From Synechococcus sp. AG-683-C23 (lineage in GTDB: Bacteria > Cyanobacteriota > Cyanobacteriia > PCC-6307 > Cyanobiaceae), in the NCBI GenBank assembly GCA_003208835.1, contig QCVD01000012.1:1-52336 (forward strand): a stretch of DNA of 52,336 nucleotides, given 5' to 3'. Made by a program: the position numbers and the translations under genes. Positions 25,845 through 33,387 of this stretch are shown here, one piece after another; positions within the stretch are counted from its first letter, which is position 1; each line of letters begins with the position of its first letter. Below the pieces are notes generated by a model that searched no databases, was not told where the DNA came from, and saw only the letters and a list, made by a program, of their open reading frames with translations.

Positions 25845-26021
25845 TCAGAGCCCCTGGGATTGTTGAAGAGCCCATGCAGATAAAGCTTGTTGCTGTTTCC
25901 AAGCCACTAGCAAGTCCTTGGCTATTGAACGTAGTTGGAGAAGATCATCTGCATGATCAATCTCTCTAGAGAATTTCTCGATGTCAAATTTTTGGCCAAG
26001 AGTCAAAGAGTTTGGTTCCAT
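25845..26021 (-). CDS. 58-residue helical protein with NblA-like layout
   Basis: ATG 26021 to TGA 25845-25847 encodes MEPNSLTLGQKFDIEKFSRE, then IDHADDLLQLRSIAKDLLVA and W. The order (short polar start, LTLxQKF-x-E-x-F helix, second helix with LLxxW) recalls NblA/Ycf18 phycobilisome-degradation proteins and short conserved picocyanobacterial proteins. This is a layout resemblance, not proof. It lies upstream of the 25618 gene on the same strand. Confidence 0.6.
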   Translation of the reverse strand: MEPNSLTLGQKFDIEKFSREIDHADDLLQLRSIAKDLLVAWKQQQALSAWALQQSQGL

Positions 26022-26203
26022 TGGCTGGTGACTTGATGTGTAGAAAGTAATGGAAAATTCTTAAAAGATCAAATCAACTTTGTAGTCTTAGCAACTGTTT
26101 TACGGATTTAGTGCTTAAGCTAATACATTTCTGTCATTACAAGACATGTCCTAAATCTCTTTGCCACAGTGACTGTAGTCGTTCCGTGGCTTAGAAAAGG
26201 GTC

Positions 26204-26539
26204 GTGTTATTCAGTTTCATGCATTTCACTTGGCAACAACATCAAAAACTTTCTAGGAATGTAGCGAAAGTTGCGGATAAAGATATGGGTCTTGCTATTT
26301 CCCTTATGGGTGTTGCTCACATGCTGTTGTCAAAAGATCTCTTATTGGTGGATCAACAACTGCTTCATTCAGAGATCAATAAAAAGGTTATCGCTAGAAG
26401 CCGCTCGTATTTTTTGCTAATAATATTTTCATATTGTGAACTGATTGAAATGATCATCGGATCCTTTCGATCCATTCCTCTAATTCATTGCGCATATTCC
26501 GTTCGTCTTCGTAAACTCTTTTTGAGTAGCACGTTTTAA
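26204..26539 (+). CDS. Doubtful 111-residue frame
   Basis: The first 60 residues (MHFTWQQHQKLSRNVAKVAD, then MGLAISLMGVAHMLLSKDL) look protein-like, while the remainder is hydrophobic and irregular. The start could be GTG 26204 or ATG 26219; AAGGG lies two bases before GTG, too close to be ideal. No family is recognised. It may be a damaged gene. Confidence 0.3.
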   Translation: MLFSFMHFTWQQHQKLSRNVAKVADKDMGLAISLMGVAHMLLSKDLLLVDQQLLHSEINKKVIARSRSYFLLIIFSYCELIEMIIGSFRSIPLIHCAYSVRLRKLFLSSTF

Positions 26540-26831
26540 ATGTTTAATCTGTTTCTGTTCTGCATGTCCGCCCGTTTAATTCTCTGAGTTTTCAAGGTTG
26601 GATTAATCGTCTGGCACTTTATTTTAAGTTTCTATTATTCATCAAATGACTCCCGAGTTTCCTCATTGGAATAAGTTTTTCTGACTCGGCTTCGAACATT
26701 TAGTCCAAGTGCTCGATCTGATGCCAACTTGCTTACCTTGCAATCTCTACAGTTTTCACAAATTCTGCTATTCTTGACAGTTGATTAATCACCGTCAGCA
26801 CTCTTTAAAATTTAGATTTATAAACAACCAA

Positions 26832-26978
26832 TTAACAGTTTGTAAGGCTCTGTTTGCTTTTGATAGTTTTGTCCGTTCTCACGGGTGGGGTGGCAGATCT
26901 GGCTGACAAAGATGCTTCAAGACGCTGAAGCTGAGCTTCTTGTAGTGCATTTGTCAGGTCGAGTGTGCGATCAGTCAT
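26832..26978 (-). CDS. Possible 48-residue small protein
   Basis: ATG 26978 with AAGGGA about ten bases upstream encodes MTDRTLDLTNALQEAQLQRL, then a Ser/Ala/Pro-rich segment and a Lys-rich end with a C-terminal Cys. The first half is one amphipathic helix. It could be an unrecognised peptide. No modifying enzyme gene is nearby, so I do not call it a natural-product precursor. Confidence 0.45.
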   Translation of the reverse strand: MTDRTLDLTNALQEAQLQRLEASLSARSATPPVRTDKTIKSKQSLTNC

Positions 26979-27299
26979 TGATTGGCGTTCCCTTCAACAA
27001 ACAACAAGTTGCTTGTTGAAGAAAGGGGGCCATACCTCATACTTTCTATAATTTAGCCCTCTTTCGACTCGTGATATGCACCCTAAACCATCCGTACGGA
27101 TCTCAAGACACACCAAGGTTCTCGTCTGAAGTGGATGGAGGCTTTTTGATGACTCTCCAATTGCATTGATGATTCAGGGGCCTAGGCCTCATGGCCTGGG
27201 CATTGTCATCCTGATGAAAATTTTCATTCCCTCTGTCATCAGTTCCGATTTCAACCGCTCTGGCTGTTTCCAACATTAGGAAATGGTTCAAATTCTGGA
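26979..27299. other. Intergenic stretch with no gene seen
   Basis: Contains a short inverted element around CAACAAGTTGCTTGTTG (27004-27020) and a CCTAGG context near 27180. No coding frame is supported; the minus-strand frame 27103-27291 has no ribosome-binding site or pattern. Confidence 0.35.
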
Positions 27300-27331
27300 G
27301 GAACTAATCCTGACGCGTCAGGATTAGTTCC
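27300..27331. repeat. Perfect 32-bp palindrome overlapping a gene end
   Basis: The 32 bases are their own reverse complement, centred on the ACGCGT at 27313-27318. The last codons of the minus-strand gene (KELILTRQD and TAG) lie inside it. On the plus side it is followed by TTGTT. It could act as a weak terminator, a recombinase or operator site, or an mRNA-end hairpin. Confidence 0.85.
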
Positions 27332-27522
27332 TTGTTCGACCTCTCAACAGAGGTTCCTTGTCCAATACTGATATTGCCTTCTGTGGGTTTTGCACGAACA
27401 CGACGGCCGAGTCGCAGGTTTCTGGTTAGCTCAGGTGTAACAAGATCCAGCACCGTCTCCGCCTTCATGGAGCTGAATTTGGCGATTCCAAGATTGCAGG
27501 GTGGTGTTTTGAGGTCCGCCAT
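27304..27522 (-). CDS. Small basic hypothetical protein with strong ribosome-binding site
   Basis: ATG 27522 is preceded by GAGGAG at seven-base spacing, which is strong support in this gene-poor stretch. The 72 residues (MADLKTPPCNLGIAKFSSMK, then VTPELTRNLRLGRRVRAK) have one Cys and a basic centre. The C-terminus is encoded by the palindrome at 27300-27331. No family is recognised. Confidence 0.6.
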   Translation of the reverse strand: MADLKTPPCNLGIAKFSSMKAETVLDLVTPELTRNLRLGRRVRAKPTEGNISIGQGTSVERSNKELILTRQD

Positions 27523-27816
27523 CAGGTCTCCTCATTCGTCGGAAAGGTCGCATGGGCCCACTTGTCCGTTGTCTTCTTCGGACGTTCCCCCGACCTGTTT
27601 ATCGAGTTCTTTGAGCCGTTCAAAATATTTGTAGTGCCTCCATTCGTTCAATCGAAGCCTCTACTCCATAAGAATGCTTCGGTATTGAACTTGTTATTCC
27701 ATACTAATTTCCTTATATCCTATAAAAATGCGGTCTCTCTCTTGGAAACGCTCTTGATATTTAAATTTTGGTGGTAGTAAAACCGTTGCGCCATTCGTCA
27801 TAATCTCAAACAAAGA

Positions 27817-27975
27817 CTAGTTTGATCCGTGCTGGCATAGCTCTGCAAAGTCAATCCACAACAACTCTTCGCCAATCGGGTAGTCCTCTAATGCTGATTC
27901 GTAGCTATCTGATTTCCTGAACTGCTTTGCTCTATCGGAATCTGAAACTTTGAATATTTTGTTGAATTTCTCTTG
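27817..27975 (-). pseudogene. Start-less gene fragment
   Basis: An open minus-strand stretch without a usable start reads KIFKVSDSDRAKQFRKSD and YESALEDYPIGEELLWIDF, ending with TAG 27817-27819. Its composition is protein-like, unlike neighbouring frames. In another frame just upstream, ATG 27979 opens but stops after 15 codons. It may be the end of a frameshifted gene. Confidence 0.3.
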
Positions 27976-28023
27976 TCATTCTGCAAGTCATCAGGGAGAT
28001 TCAAGCGATTTCCCTTACAGGTT

Positions 28024-28371
28024 TCAACAGTGGTTAGTGATTGCTTCTGTATTTGCACCTCCGATATCTAGTTTTTGCTCCTTGATGAGGCGCTTGTGAT
28101 AGATCGGGAATTCATTTGCAAGCATGGCCAGAATCTCACTACCAGCTCCGAGTTGCTGCTGTGCTTCTTCGAACACAGAGGTGAAGCACGTTTCGCACCG
28201 CACTTCGAGGGTGAGGCCCCCGAAGCTTGTATCTCCTGTTTTGTTGCTACTGACGAGTTCTTTAAAGGTCACTGAATGTGCTGGTAGGAATGCTGTTAGG
28301 AATATGACGGAGACTTTATCCAAGATTGACATCCCTTTTGAGGTGATTGACGGGCCTGCATTGCATTGCAT
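28024..28371 (-). CDS. Possible exported small protein starting in a microsatellite
   Basis: The frame from ATG 28371 gives 115 residues. A later start (ATG 28329, MSILDKVSVIFLTAFLPAHS) gives a signal-peptide-like N-terminus and about 101 residues with three Cys. No family is recognised, and plus-strand frames overlap it, so this is tentative. The longer start lies inside a five-fold pentamer repeat. Confidence 0.4.
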   Translation of the reverse strand: MQCNAGPSITSKGMSILDKVSVIFLTAFLPAHSVTFKELVSSNKTGDTSFGGLTLEVRCETCFTSVFEEAQQQLGAGSEILAMLANEFPIYHKRLIKEQKLDIGGANTEAITNHC

Positions 28372-28381
28372 TGCATTGCAT
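28357..28381. repeat. Pentanucleotide microsatellite (TGCAT)x5
   Basis: Five perfect tandem copies of TGCAT. Read on the minus strand each unit contributes an ATG, and because the unit is five bases the ATGs fall in all three frames. It overlaps the 5' end of the frame 28024-28371. Confidence 0.95.
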
Positions 28382-28569
28382 TTGGAGTTGGACGAGGTCT
28401 TGACTTTGGCTGTGAGCTCATCAACTGAGGCTTTTACGAATGCATGAAGGTATGGGATTGGATCGTATGAATGCCTTAGATCGGCTACGCTCTGGCATCA
28501 AGCTGGGTAAAATTTTGGTTGAAGAACACTTGAATGGGCTCTTAGCTACGTCCTTCAGCCAAATCACCC

Positions 28570-28707
28570 ATGTCCAATGTATCGTCAGAGCACAAAACGC
28601 CCCTGAAAGCTCAATTTGACCAGTCAGCCAAAGACGTCGAAGCTGTTACCAAACAGTCTGAACGTCATACGCTGCCAAAGTGGAGAGGTAGGGCTCTTAG
28701 CGAGTAA
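28570..28707 (+). CDS. Possible 45-residue hydrophilic protein
   Basis: ATG 28570 to TAA 28705-28707 encodes MSNVSSEHKTPLKAQFDQSA, then KDVEAVTKQSERHTLPKWRG. It is highly charged and helical, with a basic end. No clear ribosome-binding site and no family recognised. Confidence 0.4.
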   Translation: MSNVSSEHKTPLKAQFDQSAKDVEAVTKQSERHTLPKWRGRALSE

Positions 28708-28873
28708 CAGCGATAACCAGAATCAATTTTGTTTGCCTGGCTGATTGAACTTCAGCTTTTGCATGAACCCTGTTCGCGCTCATTCTTTACTGGCATTCGT
28801 AGTGATTTGAATGAAACTAACCTTAGATTTAATCATACTCTAATCTGTTCATTGTCTCGAGCAATGAATAGGG

Positions 28874-28941
28874 TTTACCGGTGGGTTTCGGTAAATTTCC
28901 TTCCAGGGTATGGCTCTTTCGTGGAGAGGAGGAGCCATGCC
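28874..28941 (+). ncRNA. Two adjacent hairpins, possible structured RNA
   Basis: TTTACCG (28874-28880) pairs with CGGTAAA (28889-28895). Then GGTATGGCTC (28907-28916) pairs with GAGCCATGCC (28932-28941, one G-T pair), followed by TTCTTTCT. The region has no supported gene. It could be a small RNA or an untranslated leader or terminator. No family is recognised. Confidence 0.35.
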
Positions 28942-29061
28942 TTCTTTCTATCGCTGCCCCGATCTCTCAGTGTTTATCTCCACAAGAATCCTTGATGAAT
29001 ATCACTCTTTTGCAGAGCTGATTAAATTTTTTTATATGGCCGCACTTCATTACCTTGTGAT

Positions 29062-29388
29062 TCATTCCTGAAATTCAAAACAATTTCCGCAAGGCATAAC
29101 TCTTATTTTTTTGCCAGAGAACACAAAAGAGCCTCCGGTCAGATTTTCAATGTAGTTGATACTAATGTTGCTTATTTTTTCTAAGTACTTGCTTTTTGTA
29201 AATAATGTGATGCCATTGGCTCTTGATATTGGTATTTCATAGTTTCCGTATGCACTGATCGAAAAGGACCAAGTCGCGCATCCTCCCTCGCTGATTCCTA
29301 TAAACATCCTTCCGGCCACTCCATCGGGGACCATTACCGAAAGACGCATGAGTTCAGATGCTGCTGCCTCTGTAATGGATACATTCAT
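29062..29388 (-). CDS. IscA/HesB-like A-type iron-sulfur carrier, atypical
   Basis: A 108-residue protein with the A-type carrier layout: MNVSITEAAASELMRL at the start, GISEGGCATWSF with Cys37, an INYIENLTGGSFVF strand pair, and a C-terminal MPCGNCFEF. Canonical members have Cys at about 35, 99 and 101 in a CGCG end. Here the end is Cys100-Gly-Asn-Cys103, so the Cys spacing is one residue longer, and the middle is diverged. A role in Fe-S cluster handling is plausible but unproven. It is a lone gene in accessory DNA, without suf or isc neighbours. Confidence 0.75.
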   Translation of the reverse strand: MNVSITEAAASELMRLSVMVPDGVAGRMFIGISEGGCATWSFSISAYGNYEIPISRANGITLFTKSKYLEKISNISINYIENLTGGSFVFSGKKIRVMPCGNCFEFQE

Positions 29389-29683
29389 AGATCCGATAGA
29401 TCAGAATGTTATTCATAGTTGATTATTTTTCCGATCAGCTTACTTTGCTTGTCTTCTATTAAAGCAAAAGATACCTTGTCAAGTCCTGCTTTTACATATT
29501 ATTGTCTCTATTTTTGCCTTTTGCTGTTCGTTGTTTTGATTATGTATTCTGTATCAGCAGATCTAGCCATTTAGTGAGCTAAAAGATTTGAATCTGCCGA
29601 GAGTTACTGCTTCAGCGGCTTATCGATGATGCAAGCCGTATCCATGCGAGTCATATTTGATTTCGTAGTTGTAAAAGATATAT
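29389..29683. other. AT-rich intergenic stretch
   Basis: No coding frame, RNA or repeat is supported. The right part may carry the terminator region of the next minus-strand gene, but no T-run hairpin was found. Confidence 0.35.
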
Positions 29684-29962
29684 TTATGCCAAATCAAGCA
29701 TTGTTTTGATCACCGTTAGACAGTAGCTCACACCAATGATGACAAAAACCATGATTAACCGTGTTGGATTTGTGTTGATGTATTTACTTTTTCTTGCATA
29801 CTCTGTTCTTTCTTTGTCTGCTGCGGCTGGATTTGGAATATACTCAAACACAACATCTTCCGGTTTTGTTGGTGTTGCCAGTTTTGAATTCAATGTTTCG
29901 CAGCCTATCGTTTCTCCGAAGAGAGTCGTAAAAGCCGGACTTCTCTCTGATTGGTTGCTCAT
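29684..29962 (-). CDS. Tail-anchored small membrane protein
   Basis: A 92-residue protein with a hydrophilic N-terminal part (ERSPAFTTLFGETIGCETLN, then FEYIPNPAAADKERTEYARK) and one C-terminal hydrophobic helix (about residues 69-87, LIMVFVIIGVSYCLTVI). No family is recognised. The opposite-strand frame 29736-29984 also has a hydrophobic start, but I prefer this one for its regular helix and positive-inside flank. Confidence 0.5.
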   Translation of the reverse strand: MSNQSERSPAFTTLFGETIGCETLNSKLATPTKPEDVVFEYIPNPAAADKERTEYARKSKYINTNPTRLIMVFVIIGVSYCLTVIKTMLDLA

Positions 29963-30289
29963 TGAATTGCCATATGTGCTTTAATTCTCTTGAATTATTC
30001 AGTAATTCGTTGCTATTTGTTTCACTGCAGATATTCTTCTGATACAGCGTCGTGTCACGAACTATCAAATTATTATTTTACTGAATCTCAAAACATTCGT
30101 AATAGCAAAAATCTTATTTGAACCTAAATTAATACAGAAAAAATGGACAGCCTTATGTCATCAAATTATTTTAAATGGTGCTGACTCTGCCCTTCCGACT
30201 GGGTGACTATTGAAGAGAAATACGAAAGCAAATTCAGATCTCTTCAATGATGCAACTAACACATTGCATATGTCTCATACGACTAAGCG
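29963..30289. other. AT-rich intergenic stretch
   Basis: No supported gene or structure; the plus-strand frame 30210-30425 overlaps the next gene and is a shadow. Confidence 0.35.
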
Positions 30290-30535
30290 TCAGGTTGATT
30301 GCAGTGACTCGACTGTGTTGTGCAGTTCACCAATATCTCTCAGTCCCTCAACAGAGAACCATGGGGAATTCTCCCAACTGAAGCCCTCACCCATCGTGGA
30401 ATCTGGTGCAGTGATGTACCAGTGACAAGCAGTGTCGGGAACATCAACGGCACACTTGCTCCAATCGTCCTGCCACTGAGGAACCTGAACCCACATCAGC
30501 GCCGTAAACATCAAAGAGAAAATAGCTTTGATCAT
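30290..30535 (-). CDS. Small exported protein of a two-gene operon
   Basis: An 81-residue protein with a short signal peptide (MIKAIFSLMFTALMWVQV) and a mature domain with two Cys (CAVDVPDTACHWYITAP) and a Trp-rich centre. I recall similar conserved small proteins in marine Synechococcus, with unknown role. Its ATG overlaps the upstream gene stop as ATGA (30532-30535), so translation is coupled. Confidence 0.75.
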   Translation of the reverse strand: MIKAIFSLMFTALMWVQVPQWQDDWSKCAVDVPDTACHWYITAPDSTMGEGFSWENSPWFSVEGLRDIGELHNTVESLQST

Positions 30536-30732
30536 TTCTGGTAGAGCTCCTCAAGTTTTTCGCGACTGAAGTTGGCATAAAGAAGTTCCTCCCCTGGTTC
30601 AGGAGCTTCGGGGTGTCGTTTTACAGGTTTATCCCAGCTCGCATTTCGGATGTTTCCCCACATCATTGCGAAAGCACCCCCTGCTATCACTGCGAAGAAG
30701 AGGAAGTAGAGGGCTGCGAACCATCCATTCAT
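30532..30732 (-). CDS. Small single-helix membrane protein
   Basis: A 66-residue protein: hydrophobic helix (about residues 4-26, AALYFLFFAVIAGGAFAMMW), then a polar tail (EAPEPGEELLYANFSREKLE). It is the first gene of a two-gene operon with the exported protein. It appears to be a conserved picocyanobacterial type, function unknown. Confidence 0.75.
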   Translation of the reverse strand: MNGWFAALYFLFFAVIAGGAFAMMWGNIRNASWDKPVKRHPEAPEPGEELLYANFSREKLEELYQK

Positions 30733-30760
30733 ATTCGTTTAACTTGCTTTACATTCCTTA

Positions 30761-30904
30761 ATGTACACGGTAATTGGACTTGCTTGGCCCTTTCGCGCGA
30801 GGCGGCCAATGATTGGCTCGTCAACTGGGGGCCAATACTGTTACCCGTCAGTCAGTGGGCGGTTCTCCTTGGCAGATTGCGAACAGGCTCTCTTAGACCA
30901 TTGA
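30761..30904 (+). CDS. Possible 47-residue protein upstream of a small membrane peptide
   Basis: ATG 30761 to TGA 30902-30904 encodes MYTVIGLAWPFRARRPMIGS, then TGGQYCYPSVSGRFSLADCE. It ends 16 bp before the small membrane peptide gene and is on the same strand, so the two could form an operon. A competing frame (end 30924) overlaps it. No ribosome-binding site is visible. Confidence 0.35.
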   Translation: MYTVIGLAWPFRARRPMIGSSTGGQYCYPSVSGRFSLADCEQALLDH

Positions 30905-30920
30905 AATTGGGAGGTCACTC

Positions 30921-31007
30921 ATGATTTTCACAATCTTGGCAATTTCTGCCGCTTCTGTCGGTGTGATGGCAATTTTTTATGGCGAGGTGGTCTTGCTGCA
31001 ACGATGA
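30921..31007 (+). CDS. 28-residue single-helix membrane peptide
   Basis: GGGAGGT six bases before ATG 30921 is a near-consensus ribosome-binding site. The peptide MIFTILAISAASVGVMAIFY followed by GEVVLLQR is one membrane helix with a short charged end. No family is recognised. Confidence 0.6.
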   Translation: MIFTILAISAASVGVMAIFYGEVVLLQR

Positions 31008-31117
31008 CAATCAATTCCGTTTGCTGCTCCTACTAAAATCTCAACAAAGTTCCCAGGATGTATCAACTCTGGAGTTAATAATTGCCCATTGAATTGGTTG
31101 ATTGCGATGTATGGGGA

Positions 31118-31309
31118 CTATTCCCATTTACCATGTCTTAGTGCAACTCCTGTCTCGAATTCTTCCATAAGAGCTACAACATCATCAACAGGATGTGTCA
31201 TGCGTAGAAAAAATAGTCGAGACTTTAGCCACACGTTCTGTAAATATGCCTCATGTCCTTCTGGTACTCGTAAATCAAAGGATGAAAATCCTGGTCTTTC
31301 AGTCATCAA
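31118..31309 (-). CDS. Small hypothetical protein
   Basis: A 63-residue protein starting MMTERPGFSSFDLRVPEGHE, with a mixed helical C-terminal half (PVDDVVALMEEFETGVALRH). AAAGGT lies about nine bases before the first ATG. No family is recognised. It stands alone. Confidence 0.55.
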   Translation of the reverse strand: MMTERPGFSSFDLRVPEGHEAYLQNVWLKSRLFFLRMTHPVDDVVALMEEFETGVALRHGKWE

Positions 31310-31588
31310 TTTGACCTTTATCGCCTAATCCTATTCCTACCCTGGGATTATGCAGACGATGCCTGTAAACCAACATCAAGTATCTCCTAGGTAATCATAC
31401 TTGGGTATATGTACTTTTCAGGTTTGCGTATTGCTTGATAAGTATAAATACTAATTTGTAGTCAACCACTGTAGTTTCCCCAATGCCTACCTCATAAGCA
31501 ATATCTACAGGACGACAGCAGTGCTTGATCATGGTTCATTGTCGTGCGCTGCTCACTCCTGTTTGGGTATGCAGTTAATGTCCAATAA

Positions 31589-31612
31589 AAGCCCCGCCTT
31601 GAGACGGGGCTT
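31589..31612 (-). terminator. Rho-independent terminator for the SET-domain gene
   Basis: AAGCCCCG (31589-31596) pairs with CGGGGCTT (31605-31612). On the minus strand it is followed by TTTTATT, so it acts on the transcript of the gene ending at 31710. Confidence 0.8.
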
Positions 31613-31709
31613 CCATTTAATTGTATGGTCTAGGCGAAGATCAGAAGAGTCAGTGTGGTTTCATCTCTCAACCAGCCTGCTATTGAATGCGCTTCTGATT
31701 TGTAAAAAG

Positions 31710-32168
31710 TTAATTTCTATCCATCTCTAAAAGATATGGAGCAATGAATCCATTGTACTCAAGTTTTTTTATTGAGGATAATCCTTTCCATCCGTTAACA
31801 GATTTCCTGCATTCTAATTCTCCACATAAGCAAGGATTTGGAAAAAATTCGATTGAATAATTTCTCATGGCGTAATCGAATGTGATTTCTTCGCCTTTGT
31901 CGATACTCCTGAAGGCAATGAAATCATGAGCGCCAGATTTGTTTACTGCAATGCCGCACGAAGGGCTGCATGAGTGATTCACCTTGCTGATTAACCCACC
32001 ATGCTGAACATGCCGCGAAGCAGAGACTTGAGAAGCATGGGAGTGATTCGCTTTTAATTCCTTTTCAATGACTCCAACCATCACGATTTCACCAATCGAA
32101 AATGATTTGGTTGAGAACACACCCTCTCCACGGCCTGGAGTGGCCTTCAATTCGTATCCAATTGCCAA
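31710..32168 (-). CDS. SET-domain protein lysine methyltransferase with post-SET motif
   Basis: A 152-residue protein containing a near-minimal SET domain: GRGEGVFS (12-19), NHSC (64-67), GEEITFDY (92-99, with the catalytic-region Tyr), and a post-SET Cys cluster (C113, C115, C120 in PCLCGELEC). The NHSC Cys plus these three would bind one zinc, as in eukaryotic SET enzymes. It should transfer methyl groups from S-adenosylmethionine to a lysine. The target is unknown and there is no neighbour operon. SET genes are uncommon in cyanobacteria and are usually thought to be horizontally acquired. Confidence 0.85.
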   Translation of the reverse strand: MAIGYELKATPGRGEGVFSTKSFSIGEIVMVGVIEKELKANHSHASQVSASRHVQHGGLISKVNHSCSPSCGIAVNKSGAHDFIAFRSIDKGEEITFDYAMRNYSIEFFPNPCLCGELECRKSVNGWKGLSSIKKLEYNGFIAPYLLEMDRN

Positions 32169-33240
32169 AAGATGATCCCTTATGAAATCACTTTCTTCGA
32201 TTTATTTTTTTTTCGCAATGAGTATTTCATCTTATTTGTTTATACAATATTTTTAAAACTTAACACCATACCACCCCTTTTTAGCGAATTTTATGTAGAA
32301 ATTTATTGTGCGGAACTCAAGACTTTGCCAGTGTTTCGAATTAGCTCGAATCTTCATTGCATTGATGATCAAATTGTTTTCTAGAATTGTTTGAATTAAG
32401 AATTCGGTTCTAGAGATAGGGACGTGAAATTAATGATTTGTTTTTGATTTTGTGCTATGTGGACCTCTGTCTTGCTGTAATTCTTTGAATCAGCATCAGC
32501 GATTTGGTCTAGAATGCGTGAGCGTGTGAGACTATTGCCCCTTGAATACATCATTTGCGTAACGGCAATAACAGCAGTAATTCAGGCGAAATGCCTGATC
32601 CGTCATCTACGCTAATTGAAGTAAATTTCCCCGCTTGAAGTATCACGCATTCTTTTGAGTGATTTCAGTGACATCACTTTTCGAATGAGTTGGCGATGAA
32701 CACTCTAATTAGAGATTTCAAGTGGCAGCCCAGTTCCGCAATAGCGTTCGGGTGCTTTTTAAAGAGGATTGCTAGGACAAGTTCATCGCTGCAACAGAGG
32801 AATGGGTTACTAATGACGGGATGTTGGATGCTTACTGGGCAAAAACAGGTGATTGTCTTTTTGCTTTGTTGGTTTTTGGGCGACCGAGGAGAAGCTCGTT
32901 TCCGCCAGGCCTCAGATGATTGAGCATCCAAATTCCGTCCTTGACTTTTTTGAAGAACTTTCTCCAGAGTTGGGAGTAATTGACCCTGTTTCAGGACCTG
33001 TTGTTACCCATAAGAGCTTATGAAATTTATCCTTTTGAGTGAGTGGCATCACAGGTCGGCGACTGGACGATTTTTCTCTGCGAGAAGGCCGACAACAGCT
33101 CCAGCCTCAACTTGAGATTTAGTGATCCGATTCCGAATTGATTGTCAAATCCTGTCAATAGAGATCGCAGGATGCTCAGAAAGTCGTGCGTAAAACCAGT
33201 GGTTTACCAGAAGTCATTTGCACACGTACTCCTGAGCAAT
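32169..33240. other. Long gene-poor stretch
   Basis: About 1.07 kb of mostly AT-rich DNA. I see a small hairpin, TCAGGC (32582-32587) with GCCTGA (32593-32598), lacking a T-run, and one weak short frame (32916-33023, listed separately). The frames at 32172-32384 and 32674-32931 show no protein-like pattern. It separates the accessory block from the tRNA-Pro gene. Confidence 0.4.
32916..33023 (+). CDS. Doubtful 35-residue acidic peptide
   Basis: ATG 32916 (AGG six bases before) encodes MIEHPNSVLDFFEELSPELG, then VIDPVSGPVVTHKSL, ending TGA 33021-33023. The composition is protein-like and acidic. The frame is open upstream to TTG near 32845, so it may be the end of a decayed gene. Confidence 0.3.
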   Translation: MIEHPNSVLDFFEELSPELGVIDPVSGPVVTHKSL

Positions 33241-33265
33241 AAAAAAACCGCCCCTTGCGGAGCGG
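33241..33265 (-). terminator. Rho-independent terminator of tRNA-Pro
   Basis: On the minus strand CCGCTCC and GGGGCGG pair around a GCAA tetraloop (one T-G pair), followed by seven T. It lies 36 bp past the tRNA 3' end. Confidence 0.85.
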
Positions 33266-33300
33266 CGGAGATGTCAGTTGGGACCTGACTTATTAGCGAG

Positions 33301-33374
33301 TCGGGGAGACAGGATTCGAACCTGCGGCATCTTGCTCCCAAAGCAAGCGCGCTACCAAACTGCGCCACTCCCCG
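33301..33374 (-). tRNA. tRNA-Pro(TGG)
   Basis: The minus strand folds as a cloverleaf: acceptor CGGGGAG with CTCCCCG, D-loop GGTAGCGC, anticodon arm CTTGC-TTTGGGA-GCAAG with anticodon TGG, and T-loop TTCGAAT. CCA is not encoded. Confidence 0.95.
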
Positions 33375-33387
33375 GCACCTCACCAGA

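Noticed and set aside
26832-28371. Lanthipeptide (prochlorosin-type) precursor genes among the small frames
   Set aside because: None has a Nif11-like leader with a Gly-Gly site and a Cys/Ser/Thr core, and no LanM-type enzyme is in the window.
29736-29984. Plus-strand frame with a hydrophobic start opposite the tail-anchored protein
   Set aside because: The minus-strand protein has a more regular helix and flanks; only one is likely real, and the evidence slightly favours the other strand.
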